Assembly (NCBI GenBank): GCA_035519675.1
Contig: DATIWB010000026.1
Location: 22,999 to 86,998 of the forward strand
Source of the DNA: RPRB01 sp035519675
Lineage (GTDB): Bacteria > Myxococcota > Myxococcia > Myxococcales > Myxococcaceae
DNA: 64,000 bases
Reading direction: 5' to 3'
Of the stretch, positions 16,155 through 24,773 are shown piece after piece (positions within the stretch are counted from its first letter, which is position 1; each line of letters begins with the position of its first letter). The position numbers and the translations under genes were made by a program. A model generated the notes under the pieces. That model was not told the origin of the DNA. It saw only the letters and a program-made list of their open reading frames with translations, and did not search any database.

Positions 16155-17508
16155 GGCGCCTCCACTGCTCCCGGAAGCTGCTGGCGGGGAGCGTCGGGAC
16201 CTCCCGCTGGCGGCCCCAGCCTCCGGACAGCAGCCGCAGGAGGCCCGCCGGGAGGAGCCGCCCGAAGAAGCGAACCATCCGCCCGCTCAGCCGGTACAGC
16301 CAGGGCCGCTGGAAGACCCAGCTGGCGACCCCCACCCCCCAGCGCTTCGCCGTCGGGGTGAGCCCACGCGCGTCGAGCTCGCGCCGCCAGGCGAGCAGCT
16401 GGCCGTGGATGTCGATCCGGACCGGGCAGACGTCGCTGCACGAGCCGCAGAGGCTGGAGGCGAAGGGGAGCGCCCGGTGTCGCTCCGGGTCCGCCGCCGG
16501 AGCGAGGACCGAGCCGATGGGCCCGGGCACCGTGGTCCCGTAGCTGTGCCCCCCGCTCCGCCGGTAGACCGGGCAGGTGTTCATGCATGCCCCACAGCGG
16601 ATGCAGCACAGGGCCCGGCGGTGGGTCTCGCTGGCCAGCAGCGCGCTCCGACCGTTGTCCACCAGCACGATGTGCAGCTCCCCGCCGGGGCGGGGCCCGT
16701 GAAAGTGCGAGGTATAGGTGGTGATTGGCTGACCCGTGCCGCTCCGGGCCAGGAGCCGGAGGAAGACCGCGAGGTCCGTCGCTCTCGGCACCAGCTTCTC
16801 CAGCCCCATGCAGGCAATGTGGATCGGCGGGAGCGACACGCCGAGGTCGGCGTTTCCCTCGTTGGTGCAGACCACCAACCCCCCGGTCTCCGCCACGGCG
16901 AAGTTCACCCCGGTCAGCCCCGCCTGGCTGGCCATGAACTTCTGGCGGAGGTGCTGGCGCGCAGCCTCGGTGAGCTGCTTGGGGTCGGAGAGTCCGGCAG
17001 GGGTCCCGATGGTGCGGTGAAAGAGCTCGCCGATCTCCTCCCGCTTCTTGTGCACCGCGGGCAGGACGATGTGACTGGGAGGCTCATGGGCGAGCTGGAC
17101 GATGCGCTCGCCGAGATCGGTGTCGATCACCTCGATCCCGGCATGCTCGAGCACCTCGTTGAGGTGGCACTCCTCGGTGAGCATCGACTTGCTCTTCACC
17201 AGCCGGGTGACGCCGCGGTCGCGGAGCAGCCCGAGGACGATGGCATTGTGCTCCGCGGCATCGGCCGCCCAGTGCACCTGGGCGCCGAGCGCCAGTGCCT
17301 TCCGCTCGAACTCCTCGAGGTACTCCGGCAACCGGGAGAGGGTGTGGAGCTTGATCCGCGAGGCGGAATCCCTCAGGGCCTCCCAGTCGGGCACGGCGTG
17401 CGCGGCGCGATCGCGCTTGGTACGCATGTTCCACACCGCCGCGTCGTGCCAGTGGAGGCGGGCCTCGTCCCGGACCAGGGGCGACGCAGCGCGCGCGTGG
17501 GCGTTCAT
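16144..17508 (-). CDS. lutB: LutB-type iron-sulfur lactate oxidase subunit
   Basis: A 454-residue fusion of a LUD domain (N-terminal two thirds) and a two-cluster ferredoxin region. Cluster motifs are CIRCGACMNTCPVY at about residues 300-315 and CGSCSDVCPVRIDIH near 345-360, each with the CxxC...CP pattern for 4Fe-4S. The end is the DUF3390-like tail. In Bacillus LutABC this is the electron-transferring, NAD-independent lactate oxidation complex. A 240-base gap separates it from the lutA stop, unusual for this operon, and a small gene on the other strand lies in the gap. Confidence 0.9.
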   Translation of the reverse strand: MNAHARAASPLVRDEARLHWHDAAVWNMRTKRDRAAHAVPDWEALRDSASRIKLHTLSRLPEYLEEFERKALALGAQVHWAADAAEHNAIVLGLLRDRGVTRLVKSKSMLTEECHLNEVLEHAGIEVIDTDLGERIVQLAHEPPSHIVLPAVHKKREEIGELFHRTIGTPAGLSDPKQLTEAARQHLRQKFMASQAGLTGVNFAVAETGGLVVCTNEGNADLGVSLPPIHIACMGLEKLVPRATDLAVFLRLLARSGTGQPITTYTSHFHGPRPGGELHIVLVDNGRSALLASETHRRALCCIRCGACMNTCPVYRRSGGHSYGTTVPGPIGSVLAPAADPERHRALPFASSLCGSCSDVCPVRIDIHGQLLAWRRELDARGLTPTAKRWGVGVASWVFQRPWLYRLSGRMVRFFGRLLPAGLLRLLSGGWGRQREVPTLPASSFREQWRRRAN

Positions 17509-17540
17509 CTCTGCACCCTGGCCTTTCTATTCTCGACACC

Positions 17541-17771
17541 GTGAGCCGGAACGCCCGAGTCGCCCTGGTCGCCACCCTGCTGATCCTCGGGGTTCTGGTC
17601 GCGGCCACCCTGATGGCCGAGCCCCTGGTCCACCCCTGCCCTGGGGAGATCGAGCAGTGCGGGCGCATCTGCGCCGGTCAGACCCTGGGGCCGCTTCCCT
17701 GGCGCTGTCCCCGGGCGACCTGCCAGTGCCCGAAGCCCCTTCCATGGCCTCACGGACTGCGTCCCCGCTGA
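17541..17771 (+). CDS. small Cys-rich single-pass protein (unknown)
   Basis: A possible 76-residue gene with GTG start in the gap between lutB and lutA, on the opposite strand. It has a short basic N terminus, a convincing membrane helix or signal peptide ('VALVATLLILGVLVAATLMA'), then a region with six Cys (CPGEIEQCGRIC ... CPRATCQCP), rich in Pro. Its end overlaps the 3' end of lutA by 22 bases, tail to tail. No strong ribosome site is visible. The composition is too ordered for a random antisense frame, but I do not recognise a family. Confidence 0.4.
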   Translation: MSRNARVALVATLLILGVLVAATLMAEPLVHPCPGEIEQCGRICAGQTLGPLPWRCPRATCQCPKPLPWPHGLRPR

Positions 17772-18529
17772 GCTGGGTTCCCGGGGGACATCGCCTCGTC
17801 CAGTACCTGGGCCACGTGAAGGAACTGCAGCGGTGAACGTCCGCGCCGGGCGATGCCCTCCAGATGCATCAGGCAGGAGACGTCGACCGCGGTCACCACC
17901 TCGGCGCCCGCCTTGGCGTGGTCGGCGACGCGGTCCCGGCCCATCGCCCCGGACACCTCCGACTCCTCGAGAGCGAAGATCCCTCCGAATCCACAGCACT
18001 CGTCGGGCCGGGTGAGGTCCACCAGCTGGATGCCCTCCAGGGAGCCGACCAGCGAGCGCACCTTGTTCCACGGCTCCACCATCCGCTCCGTTCCCGTCCC
18101 GAGGCGAAGCTCCCGGAGCCCGTGGCAGCTCTGGTGGAGTCCCACCCGGCGCGGGTAGCTCCCCGGGATGCGGCGGATCCCGAGGACGTCGGTGATGAAC
18201 TCGCAGAGCTCGTAGGTCCGGCCGCCCACCACCTCGACCCGCGGATCCTCCGGGAGCACGTCGTGGTAGTGGTGCCGCACCATCGCGGTGCAGCTCCCCG
18301 AGGGGCAGACCACCTGGGAGTACCGCTCGAAGACGTCGAGGTGATGGCGCGCCAGCGGCGCCGCCTGCGAGGTGACGCCAGCGTTGGCCATGGGCTGGCC
18401 ACAGCACGTCTGGGCCTCGGGGAACTCGACCTTCACCCCCAGCCGCTCGAGCACCCTCGCCGTGGCGAGCCCCACCGCCGGGTAGAGCTGGTCCACGTAG
18501 CAAGGGATGAAAAGGGCCACGGGGTCCAT
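17750..18529 (-). CDS. lutA: LutA-type (Fe-S)-binding lactate oxidase subunit
   Basis: First subunit of LutABC, with the two CCG domains of the heterodisulfide-reductase-D family. Starting at 18529 ('MDPVALFIPCYVDQLYP') gives 259 residues, close to the usual 240; 13 more codons are open upstream. The CCG motifs are 'TCCGQPMANAG' in the first half and 'ECCGFGGIFALEESEVSGAMG' in the second, each with extra Cys upstream (PCYVDQLYP, LHQSCHG). The gene diverges from the outer-membrane-like gene at 18615, leaving an 85-base shared upstream region. Confidence 0.88.
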   Translation of the reverse strand: MDPVALFIPCYVDQLYPAVGLATARVLERLGVKVEFPEAQTCCGQPMANAGVTSQAAPLARHHLDVFERYSQVVCPSGSCTAMVRHHYHDVLPEDPRVEVVGGRTYELCEFITDVLGIRRIPGSYPRRVGLHQSCHGLRELRLGTGTERMVEPWNKVRSLVGSLEGIQLVDLTRPDECCGFGGIFALEESEVSGAMGRDRVADHAKAGAEVVTAVDVSCLMHLEGIARRGRSPLQFLHVAQVLDEAMSPGNPAQRGRSP

Positions 18530-18614
18530 CGCCGGGGCCACTCTGGCCCTTCGGGTCGGCTGGCACAACGTTCAGATTGCCCCCCCTGGCCCCGCGGGGG
18601 CAGGCTCCCGCGCC

Positions 18615-19190
18615 ATGCGAACGACCGTCCGGACGGGCCTCTCGGGATGCCTGCTGCTCCTGTCGATGGTCGCCGCGGCACAGCCCGCGCCCGCTCCGGC
18701 GCCCGATGTCGGGACCGACGCACCGCAGCTGACACCCCCACCGGAGCCCAGCCTCGTCCGTCGCTACGCGGTGGGGCCACGCCTCATCATCGCCCCGGGC
18801 GTCTTCATCCCCTCCACCGGCAGCGCCGGCTTCACCTTGGGCCTCGCGGGCGGCTACGGCTTCGACCTGGGCCCGGTCATCCTGAGTCCCGGACTCATGG
18901 CCCAGGGCAGCTGGAGCTCCGACTGGAACGTCTACACTGGCCTGGGCGGACTGCGGGTCACCTTGCCGCTCGGCAACTTTGGCCCCTACCTCGAGGGCGG
19001 CATCGGGTATGGGCACGTCGGAGGCCCCCACGACTACTCAGCCGGTGGGCTCGCGCTCCGCTGCGGGGCCGGGTTCATCCTCTTCTTCAGCCAGTCGTTC
19101 GCCCTGGGGCTGAGCGTGATCTACGACACGATCCTCGATACCCCATACAAGAGCTGGGGAATCGCCCCGCTGATTCTGCTCGCCTTCTAG
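18615..19190 (+). CDS. predicted outer-membrane beta-barrel-like protein
   Basis: A 191-residue protein with an N-terminal signal peptide ('GLSGCLLLLSMVAAAQPAPAP') and a Pro-rich linker, followed by alternating hydrophobic strands rich in Gly, Tyr and Phe ('GFTLGLAGGYGFDLGPVILS', 'GPYLEGGIGYGHVGG', 'SFALGLSVIYDTIL') and an end in Phe, as outer-membrane barrels have. About eight strands could fit. The family is not recognised beyond a generic OmpW/OMP_b-brl-like pattern. It is single, divergent from lutA and upstream of the CFA-type gene. Confidence 0.65.
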   Translation: MRTTVRTGLSGCLLLLSMVAAAQPAPAPAPDVGTDAPQLTPPPEPSLVRRYAVGPRLIIAPGVFIPSTGSAGFTLGLAGGYGFDLGPVILSPGLMAQGSWSSDWNVYTGLGGLRVTLPLGNFGPYLEGGIGYGHVGGPHDYSAGGLALRCGAGFILFFSQSFALGLSVIYDTILDTPYKSWGIAPLILLAF

Positions 19191-19320
19191 GGCGACGGTC
19201 GGGTAGGCTGGGAACAGTTTAGACAACGTCGAGAGGCGAACGCTGCTAGTCTGCGCGACTCCTCGGCGGTCTGCTCTGCGTCCGGCCGCGTTCTTCTCCC
19301 ATCCCCTCTCTGGAGCACCC

Positions 19321-20457
19321 ATGACCACTGCCCTGCAGCCCTCCGCGGCCGCACCCAACATCGACCTCGCCAGCCCCAACGGGAAGAAGCTCCCGATGGC
19401 GGCTTTCGTGGAGAAGTACGTCAAAGGCGAGATCCAGGTCAGCGGGGATCTGCAGGCCTTCTTCCGGCGCAAGGAGGACGTCCTCAACTACCGGATGACC
19501 TGGGAGCAGATGAAGTTCGTCGTCGGCGGCTTCATCCCCTCGGTGCTGATCCACACCCAGGCTGCGGACCGGAAGACCGTCACCGGTCACTACGACCGTG
19601 GGAACGACTTCTTCAACGCCTTCCTGGGCGACATCATGATCTACACCTCGGCGTTCTTCGAGAGCCCGGCCGACACGCTCGAGGAGGCGCAGCGGCGGAA
19701 GCTGGAGGTGGTGGCACAGAAGATCCAGCTCAAGCCCGGCGAGCGGCTGCTCGACATCGGCTGCGGCTGGGGAACCCTGGTCGCCCACATGGCCGAGAAG
19801 CACGGGGCAGACGCGACCGGCGTCACCCTCGCCGCCCGTCAGGCCGAGTTCGGCACGGAGCGCATCGCCCAGAGGGGCCTCCAGCAGCGCGCCCGGATCC
19901 TGACCATGGACTACCGGGACATCCCCCGGGAGCGGTGGAACAAGATCACCGTCCTGGAGATGGCCGAGCACGTCGGCATCCGGAAGTTCCAGAAGTTCAT
20001 GCGCCAGCTGAACAGCATGCTCGAGGAGGACGGGGTCCTCTTCCTCCAGATCGCCGGGCTGCGCCGGAACTGGACCGCCGAGGACTTCACCTGGGGCATG
20101 TTCATGTCCAAGTACGTCTTCCCCGGCGCGGACGCCTCGATGCCGCTCAGCTTCGTCTGCAACAAACTCGAGCGGGCGGGCTTCGAGATCCACAGCGTGG
20201 AGAACATCGGCATCCACTACTCGATGACCATCGATCGCTGGTACCGCAACTGGCTCAAGAACCGGGACGCGGTGGTGAAGAGCTACGGCGAACGCTGGTT
20301 CCGACTCTGGGAGATCTTCCTCGCCTGGTCGACGCTCATCGCCGAGCACGGGGGCTCCACTGCCTTCCAGCTGGTTTGCAACAAGAACAAGTCCTCCTTC
20401 GACCGCAAGCGCTGGATCGGCGAGCGCGGCCGGCTGGTCGACTTCCCCGAGGCCTGA
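19321..20457 (+). CDS. cyclopropane-fatty-acyl-phospholipid synthase family methyltransferase
   Basis: SAM-dependent lipid methyltransferase, 378 residues. The SAM site 'LLDIGCGWGTL' is at about 142-152, preceded by the family's 'HYDRGNDFFNAFLGDIMIYTSAFF', and the C-terminal half has 'EMAEHVGIRKFQKFM' with the catalytic-region Glu-His and 'SMTIDRWYRNW'. Members methylate unsaturated acyl chains of membrane phospholipids (cyclopropane or branched products) or related lipids. Some details, such as the YDRGNDFF start, resemble the broader group that includes sphingolipid C9-methyltransferase-like enzymes, so the exact product is open. It is followed by a small regulator gene in the same direction. 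Confidence 0.85.
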   Translation: MTTALQPSAAAPNIDLASPNGKKLPMAAFVEKYVKGEIQVSGDLQAFFRRKEDVLNYRMTWEQMKFVVGGFIPSVLIHTQAADRKTVTGHYDRGNDFFNAFLGDIMIYTSAFFESPADTLEEAQRRKLEVVAQKIQLKPGERLLDIGCGWGTLVAHMAEKHGADATGVTLAARQAEFGTERIAQRGLQQRARILTMDYRDIPRERWNKITVLEMAEHVGIRKFQKFMRQLNSMLEEDGVLFLQIAGLRRNWTAEDFTWGMFMSKYVFPGADASMPLSFVCNKLERAGFEIHSVENIGIHYSMTIDRWYRNWLKNRDAVVKSYGERWFRLWEIFLAWSTLIAEHGGSTAFQLVCNKNKSSFDRKRWIGERGRLVDFPEA

Positions 20458-20516
20458 GAACGGTTCGGCGGTGGCCGAAGCATCACCATGGGTCCCGGGG
20501 CTACTCTCCCGGAGCC

Positions 20517-21212
20517 ATGGACGACCTCCGCCCGGCCAGCCGCCTGGACATCGCCGCCGCGGCCGCTCTGCTGTCCGAGCCGGCGCGGGTGTCGATCGTC
20601 TCCGCCCTGATGGACGGGCAGGCCCGGCCGGCCACGGAGCTGGCCCGGATCGCCCGCGTCTCACCCTCCACCGGGAGCGAGCACCTGGCGCTGCTGACCC
20701 GGGGTGGCCTGCTCCGGGTCGAGCAGCATGGCCGACACCGGTACCACCGGCTGGCGAGCGACGCGGTGGCCCACGCCTTCGAGAGCCTCTCCCTCCTCAC
20801 CACCCGACCGGCGCGGGCGGCGACCCTGGACCCTGCTGACGCGGCGTTCCGGCGTGCCCGCACCTGCTACCGCCACCTGGCCGGCGAGGTCGGAGTGGGG
20901 CTTCTGGACGCCCTGCTCCGCCGCCGGCTGGTCCGCCGCGAGGGCGCCCGCTTTGTCCTCACCCCGGCTGGACGTCGCACCGGCGAGTCGCTGGGACTGC
21001 TCGAGCCGGCACCCGCGCTCGAGGGAACCCCGTGCCTCGACTGGACCGAGCGCCGGGACCATCTGGCCGGTCCGCTGGGGATTGGCTTGACCGAGGGTCT
21101 CCTGGAGCGCGGCTGGGTCCGCCGCAAGGCGGGGACCCGGGCCCTGCGCGTCACCGTCGAGGGCGCGCGCGGGTTGCGCGACGGCTTCGGGCTGGCGCTC
21201 GAACCGGGCTAG
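20517..21212 (+). CDS. ArsR-like winged-helix transcriptional regulator
   Basis: A 231-residue protein with an ArsR/SmtB-type HTH in the first 85 residues: 'LLSEPARVSIVSALMDGQAR', recognition region 'ELARIARVSPSTGSEHLALL' and wing 'GLLRVEQHGRHRYHRLA'. The C-terminal 130 residues extend well past a bare ArsR domain and look like a second winged-helix-type region ('RRRLVRREGARFVLTPAGRR'), as in ArsR proteins of the YdhG/KipR-like larger type. No Cys metal box is evident. ATG at 20517 follows GGAG with short spacing. It is 59 bases after the CFA-type gene. Confidence 0.75.
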   Translation: MDDLRPASRLDIAAAAALLSEPARVSIVSALMDGQARPATELARIARVSPSTGSEHLALLTRGGLLRVEQHGRHRYHRLASDAVAHAFESLSLLTTRPARAATLDPADAAFRRARTCYRHLAGEVGVGLLDALLRRRLVRREGARFVLTPAGRRTGESLGLLEPAPALEGTPCLDWTERRDHLAGPLGIGLTEGLLERGWVRRKAGTRALRVTVEGARGLRDGFGLALEPG

Positions 21213-21244
21213 CGACAGCTTGACGCCAAAGGCCGGTGTCCCGC

Positions 21245-21682
21245 CTACCGCTTCGAGGCGTACGGGGTGATCTCCGTCTCCCGGAAGAAGTACGCGATCT
21301 CGGTCTTCGCGTTCTCCGGGCTGTCCGAGCCGTGTACCGTGTTCTTCTCCACGTCGGTGGCGAAGTCCTTCCGGATGGTCCCGGGCGCGGCGTTGGCCGG
21401 ATTGGTCGCCCCCATGACCTCCCGGTTCCTGGCGATGGCGTTCTCGCCCTCGAGCACCATCAGGACCACCGGGCCCGAGGTCATGAAGGTCACCAGGTCC
21501 TTGAAGAACGGCCGGGCCTTGTGGACCGCGTAGAAGCCCTCGGCCTCCCGCTGCGAGAGGTGCTGCATCCTCATCGCGACCGGCTTGAGGCCCTTCTCCT
21601 CGAAGCGAGCGATGAGCTTCCCGATGATGCCCTTCTCCAGCCCGTCGGGCTTGATGATGGAGAGGGTGCGCTCAGTGACCAT
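21245..21682 (-). CDS. ndk: nucleoside diphosphate kinase
   Basis: Cytosolic enzyme that transfers the gamma phosphate between nucleoside triphosphates and diphosphates. At 145 residues it has the standard length. It begins 'TERTLSIIKPDGLEKGIIG' and carries the active-site 'NTVHGSDSPENAKTEIAYFF' with the phosphorylated His. It follows sucD by 21 bases on the same strand, a sensible pairing because succinyl-CoA synthetase makes ATP or GTP. Confidence 0.96.
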   Translation of the reverse strand: MVTERTLSIIKPDGLEKGIIGKLIARFEEKGLKPVAMRMQHLSQREAEGFYAVHKARPFFKDLVTFMTSGPVVLMVLEGENAIARNREVMGATNPANAAPGTIRKDFATDVEKNTVHGSDSPENAKTEIAYFFRETEITPYASKR

Positions 21683-21703
21683 GTCCGTTCCGTTCCTTCG
21701 CGT

Positions 21704-22591
21704 CTAGTGCCGTCCGCGCTGTAACGCGGCCTGCAGGGTGGTGCCGAGCTCGGCCGGAGACGGCGCCATCAGCACGCCGGCCGCCTCCATCGCCTTGATC
21801 TTCTCCGCGGCGGTGCCCTTGCCGCCGGCGATGATCGCCCCGGCGTGCCCCATCCGCTTGCCCGGAGGCGCCGAGACGCCAGCGATGAACCCGGCGATTG
21901 GCTTCTTGAACTCCTTGGCGATGTAGGCCGCCGCGGTCTCCTCGGCGCTGCCGCCGATCTCGCCGATCATGATGACCGCGTCGGTCTCGGGGTCGGCGTT
22001 GAACAGCCTCAGGCAATCGACGAAGTCGGTCCCGTTCACCGGGTCGCCGCCGATCCCCACCGCCGTCGACTGGCCGAGCCCGAGCTGGGTGAGCTGGAAG
22101 ACCGCCTCGTAGGTCAGGGTCCCGGAGCGGGAGACCACTCCGATGCGACCGGGCTTGTGGATGTGGCCGGGCATGATGCCGATCTTGCACTTGCTGCCGG
22201 GGGTGATGACGCCCGGGCAGTTGGGGCCCACCAGCCGCACCGGCCGGCCCTGGAGCGCCCGCTTCACCTTCACCATGTCCATCACCGGGATGCCCTCGGT
22301 GATGACGATGACCAGCGGCACCCCGGCGTCGGCCGCCTCGAGGATCGCGTCCCCGGCGAACGGCGGGGGGACGAAGATGACGCTGACGTTGGCCCCGGTC
22401 TGCTTCACCGCGTCGGACACGGTGTTGAAGATCGGCACCCGGTCCTGGAACTCGGTCCCACCCTTGCCCGGCGTCACCCCGGCGACGAGCTTCGTGCCGT
22501 AGTCCAGCATCTGCCCGGCGTGGAACGAGCCGGCGGAGCCGGTGATGCCCTGCATCAGCACCCGGGTGTTCTGGTCGATGAGGATGCTCAT
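21704..22591 (-). CDS. sucD: succinyl-CoA synthetase alpha subunit
   Basis: CoA-binding subunit, 295 residues, that carries the phosphohistidine of the succinyl-CoA to succinate step. Visible are the N-terminal CoA site 'QGITGSAGSFHAGQMLDYGT', 'NCPGVITPGSKCKIGIMPGH' and the phosphorylation loop 'GHAGAIIAGGKGTAAEK'. ATG at 22591 overlaps the sucC stop by four bases (ATGA), so it is coupled to sucC. Confidence 0.96.
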   Translation of the reverse strand: MSILIDQNTRVLMQGITGSAGSFHAGQMLDYGTKLVAGVTPGKGGTEFQDRVPIFNTVSDAVKQTGANVSVIFVPPPFAGDAILEAADAGVPLVIVITEGIPVMDMVKVKRALQGRPVRLVGPNCPGVITPGSKCKIGIMPGHIHKPGRIGVVSRSGTLTYEAVFQLTQLGLGQSTAVGIGGDPVNGTDFVDCLRLFNADPETDAVIMIGEIGGSAEETAAAYIAKEFKKPIAGFIAGVSAPPGKRMGHAGAIIAGGKGTAAEKIKAMEAAGVLMAPSPAELGTTLQAALQRGRH

Positions 22592-23763
22592 GACACCTTC
22601 TCGCCCCGGGCCGCGGCCACGGCCTTCTCCGCCGCCTGCCGGAGGTTGTCCGCGGGGATGATCGGCAGACCCGACTTGCGGAGGATCTCCTTCCCCAGCT
22701 CCACGTTGGTGCCCTCCAGCCGGACCACCAGCGGAACCTTGAGGTGTACCTCGCGAGCGGCGGCGACCACGCCCTCGGCGATGATGTCGCACTTCATGAT
22801 CCCGCCGAAGATGTTGATCAGGACCGCCTTCACCGCCTTGGAGCTGAGGATGAGCTTGAAGGCCTCGGTGACCTTCTCCTTGCTCGCCCCGCCGCCGACG
22901 TCGAGGAAGTTCGCCGGCTGGCCGCCCACCAGCTTGATGGTGTCCATCGTCGCCATCGCCAGACCGGCGCCGTTCACCATGCAGCCAATGTTCCCGTCGA
23001 GCGAGATGTAGGCCAGGTCGTGCTCCTTGGCCGCCGCCTCGATCGGGTCCTCCTCGTCCACGTCGCGGTAGGCGACCAGGTCCTTGTGCCGGTAGAGCGC
23101 GTTGTCGTCGAAGTTCAGCTTGGCGTCGAGCGCCACCACCGAGCCGTCCTTGAGGAGCACCAGGGGATTGACCTCCGCCAGCGAGGCGTCGGTCTCGAGG
23201 TAGCAGCGGTAGAGCGCCCGGGCGAACACCACGAACTTGCCGATGCTGTCGCCCTTCAGGCCCAGCCCGAAGGCGAGCTTCCGGGCCTGGTAGTCGGCCA
23301 GCCCCACCACCGGATCGATGGACTCGAGGAGAATCTTCTCCGGATGCTTGGCGGCGACCTCCTCGATCTCCACCCCGCCCTCGCTGGAGGCCATGAGCGA
23401 CAGGCGCGAGGTGGCCCGATCGAGCGTCATGCCCAGGTAGAACTCCCGCTCGATGGGGAGCCCTTCCTCCACGTAGACCTTGTTGACCTTCTGGCCCTCG
23501 GGCCCGGTCTGGTGGGTCTTGAGCATCATCCCCAGCATCTGGGCAGCCAGCGACCTGGCCTCGGCGGGGCTCCTGGCGAGCTTCACTCCGCCCCCCTTGC
23601 CCCGTCCACCGGCGTGGATCTGCGCCTTCACCACCACCACCGGGGTTCCCAGGGAGGTCGCGGCCTTCTCGGCCTCCTCGGGTGTGGTGGCCAGCACGCC
23701 GCGGGGGGTGGGCACCCCGTACTTCCGGAAGAGCTCTTTGCCCTGATACTCGTGGATCTTCAT
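22588..23763 (-). CDS. sucC: succinyl-CoA synthetase beta subunit
   Basis: ATP-grasp subunit of succinyl-CoA synthetase, 391 residues. The N terminus 'MKIHEYQGKELFRKYGV' fixes the start at 23763 (the frame is open upstream). Characteristic parts are 'VVVKAQIHAGGRGKGGGVKL', 'EVNPLVLLKDGSVVALDAKL' and 'GNIGCMVNGAGLAMATMD', and the C-terminal 'NIFGGIMKCD'. A run of nine G on the top strand falls in its leader. A 160-base gap with a hairpin separates it from sdhB. Confidence 0.96.
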   Translation of the reverse strand: MKIHEYQGKELFRKYGVPTPRGVLATTPEEAEKAATSLGTPVVVVKAQIHAGGRGKGGGVKLARSPAEARSLAAQMLGMMLKTHQTGPEGQKVNKVYVEEGLPIEREFYLGMTLDRATSRLSLMASSEGGVEIEEVAAKHPEKILLESIDPVVGLADYQARKLAFGLGLKGDSIGKFVVFARALYRCYLETDASLAEVNPLVLLKDGSVVALDAKLNFDDNALYRHKDLVAYRDVDEEDPIEAAAKEHDLAYISLDGNIGCMVNGAGLAMATMDTIKLVGGQPANFLDVGGGASKEKVTEAFKLILSSKAVKAVLINIFGGIMKCDIIAEGVVAAAREVHLKVPLVVRLEGTNVELGKEILRKSGLPIIPADNLRQAAEKAVAAARGEKVS

Positions 23764-23822
23764 GGGATGTTCGCCCCGGGGGGGGGCGCATGTCTCACGC
23801 AGAAACCGGGGCGAGGCAAGAG

Positions 23823-23857
23823 GGAAACGCACCGCGGCACCCGTCTGGCGCGTTTCC
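23823..23857 (-). terminator. hairpin between sdhB and sucC
   Basis: GGAAACGC (23823-23830) and GCGTTTCC (23850-23857) form a perfect 8-bp stem with a 19-nt loop, in the gap after the sdhB stop and before sucC. On the minus strand it is followed by a short T-containing stretch (CTCTTGCC). It may attenuate or end sdh transcription so that sucCD are set separately. Confidence 0.4.
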
Positions 23858-23923
23858 GGGCTCGACACCCGTCCGGGCAGAGGGGTGGTGGCACGCGGGC
23901 CGCCCTGACCTCGGCCTGACCTA

Positions 23924-24769
23924 CTAGGCCGGGCCGCCGGCGGCGGCCTCGCTCTCCTCGTCCTTGAAGAACAGGTCCTTGACCACGAGCTTGGTCACCT
24001 CGCGATTCATCGCCGCGATGGAGGTGGTGAGCGGGATCTCCTTGGGGCAGACCCGGACGCAGTTCTGCGCCTTGCCGCAGTCCTGGATGCCGCCGGGGCC
24101 CATCAGCCCGTGGAGCCGATCGTCGGCATGCATCGCGCCGGTGGGGTGCATGTTGAAGAGGCGCGCCTGGCTGATGGGGGCGGCGCCCATGAAGTCGTTG
24201 TCCTGGGTGATCTGAGGGCAGGCCTCGAGGCAGCTCCCGCAGGTCATGCAGGTGGAGAGCACGTAACGCTGGGCCTGGTCGCTCTGGCTCTGCCGCGGGC
24301 CGGGGCCGAGGTTGTGCGTGCCGTCCAGCTCGATCCAGGCCTTCACGGTCTTCAGCGACTCGAACATCCGGTTGCGGTCGACGGCGAGGTCCCGGACCAT
24401 CGGGAACTTGCGCATCGGCTCGAGGGTGATGGGCCACTCGAGCTTGTCCACCAGCGCCGAGCAGGCCATCCGGACCCGCCCGTTGATGTTCATCGCGCAG
24501 CTGCCGCAGACCTCCTCCAGGCAGGAAGCGTCCCAGGTCACCGGGGTGGTCGTCTCGCCGGCGGCGTTCACCGGGTTCCGCTGGATCTCCATCAGGCAGG
24601 AGACGACGTTGGCACCCTTCCGGTAGGGGACCCGGAACTCCTCGAAGCCGCCGGGCTTGCCGGCGCTCTCCTGCCGCCAGATGCGGAAGGTGATCCACTT
24701 CTCTCCGGCCCCCGCCCGGCTCCCGGTGGTCGTTCCAGCCTGCGTGGCTTCGTCCATGGCGTCGTTCAC
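23924..24769 (-). CDS. sdhB: succinate dehydrogenase / fumarate reductase iron-sulfur subunit
   Basis: Three-cluster electron-transfer subunit, 281 residues. The 2Fe-2S site is 'DASCLEEVCGSCAMNINGR', the 4Fe-4S site 'CMTCGSCLEACPQ' and the 3Fe-4S/second cluster site 'DCGKAQNCVRVCPKEIPL'. Type is that of menaquinone-linked SdhB proteins. An in-frame ATG at 24757 is an alternative start; the N-terminal 20 residues are poorly ordered (Thr/Ala/Gly). It starts four bases after sdhA ends. Confidence 0.95.
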   Translation of the reverse strand: MNDAMDEATQAGTTTGSRAGAGEKWITFRIWRQESAGKPGGFEEFRVPYRKGANVVSCLMEIQRNPVNAAGETTTPVTWDASCLEEVCGSCAMNINGRVRMACSALVDKLEWPITLEPMRKFPMVRDLAVDRNRMFESLKTVKAWIELDGTHNLGPGPRQSQSDQAQRYVLSTCMTCGSCLEACPQITQDNDFMGAAPISQARLFNMHPTGAMHADDRLHGLMGPGGIQDCGKAQNCVRVCPKEIPLTTSIAAMNREVTKLVVKDLFFKDEESEAAAGGPA

Positions 24770-24773
24770 TTCC

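Noticed and set aside
18563..18584. Possible sigma-54 promoter (TGGCAC...TTGC) between lutA and the outer-membrane-like gene
   Set aside because: The spacing is 10 bases instead of the 4-5 required between the two boxes.
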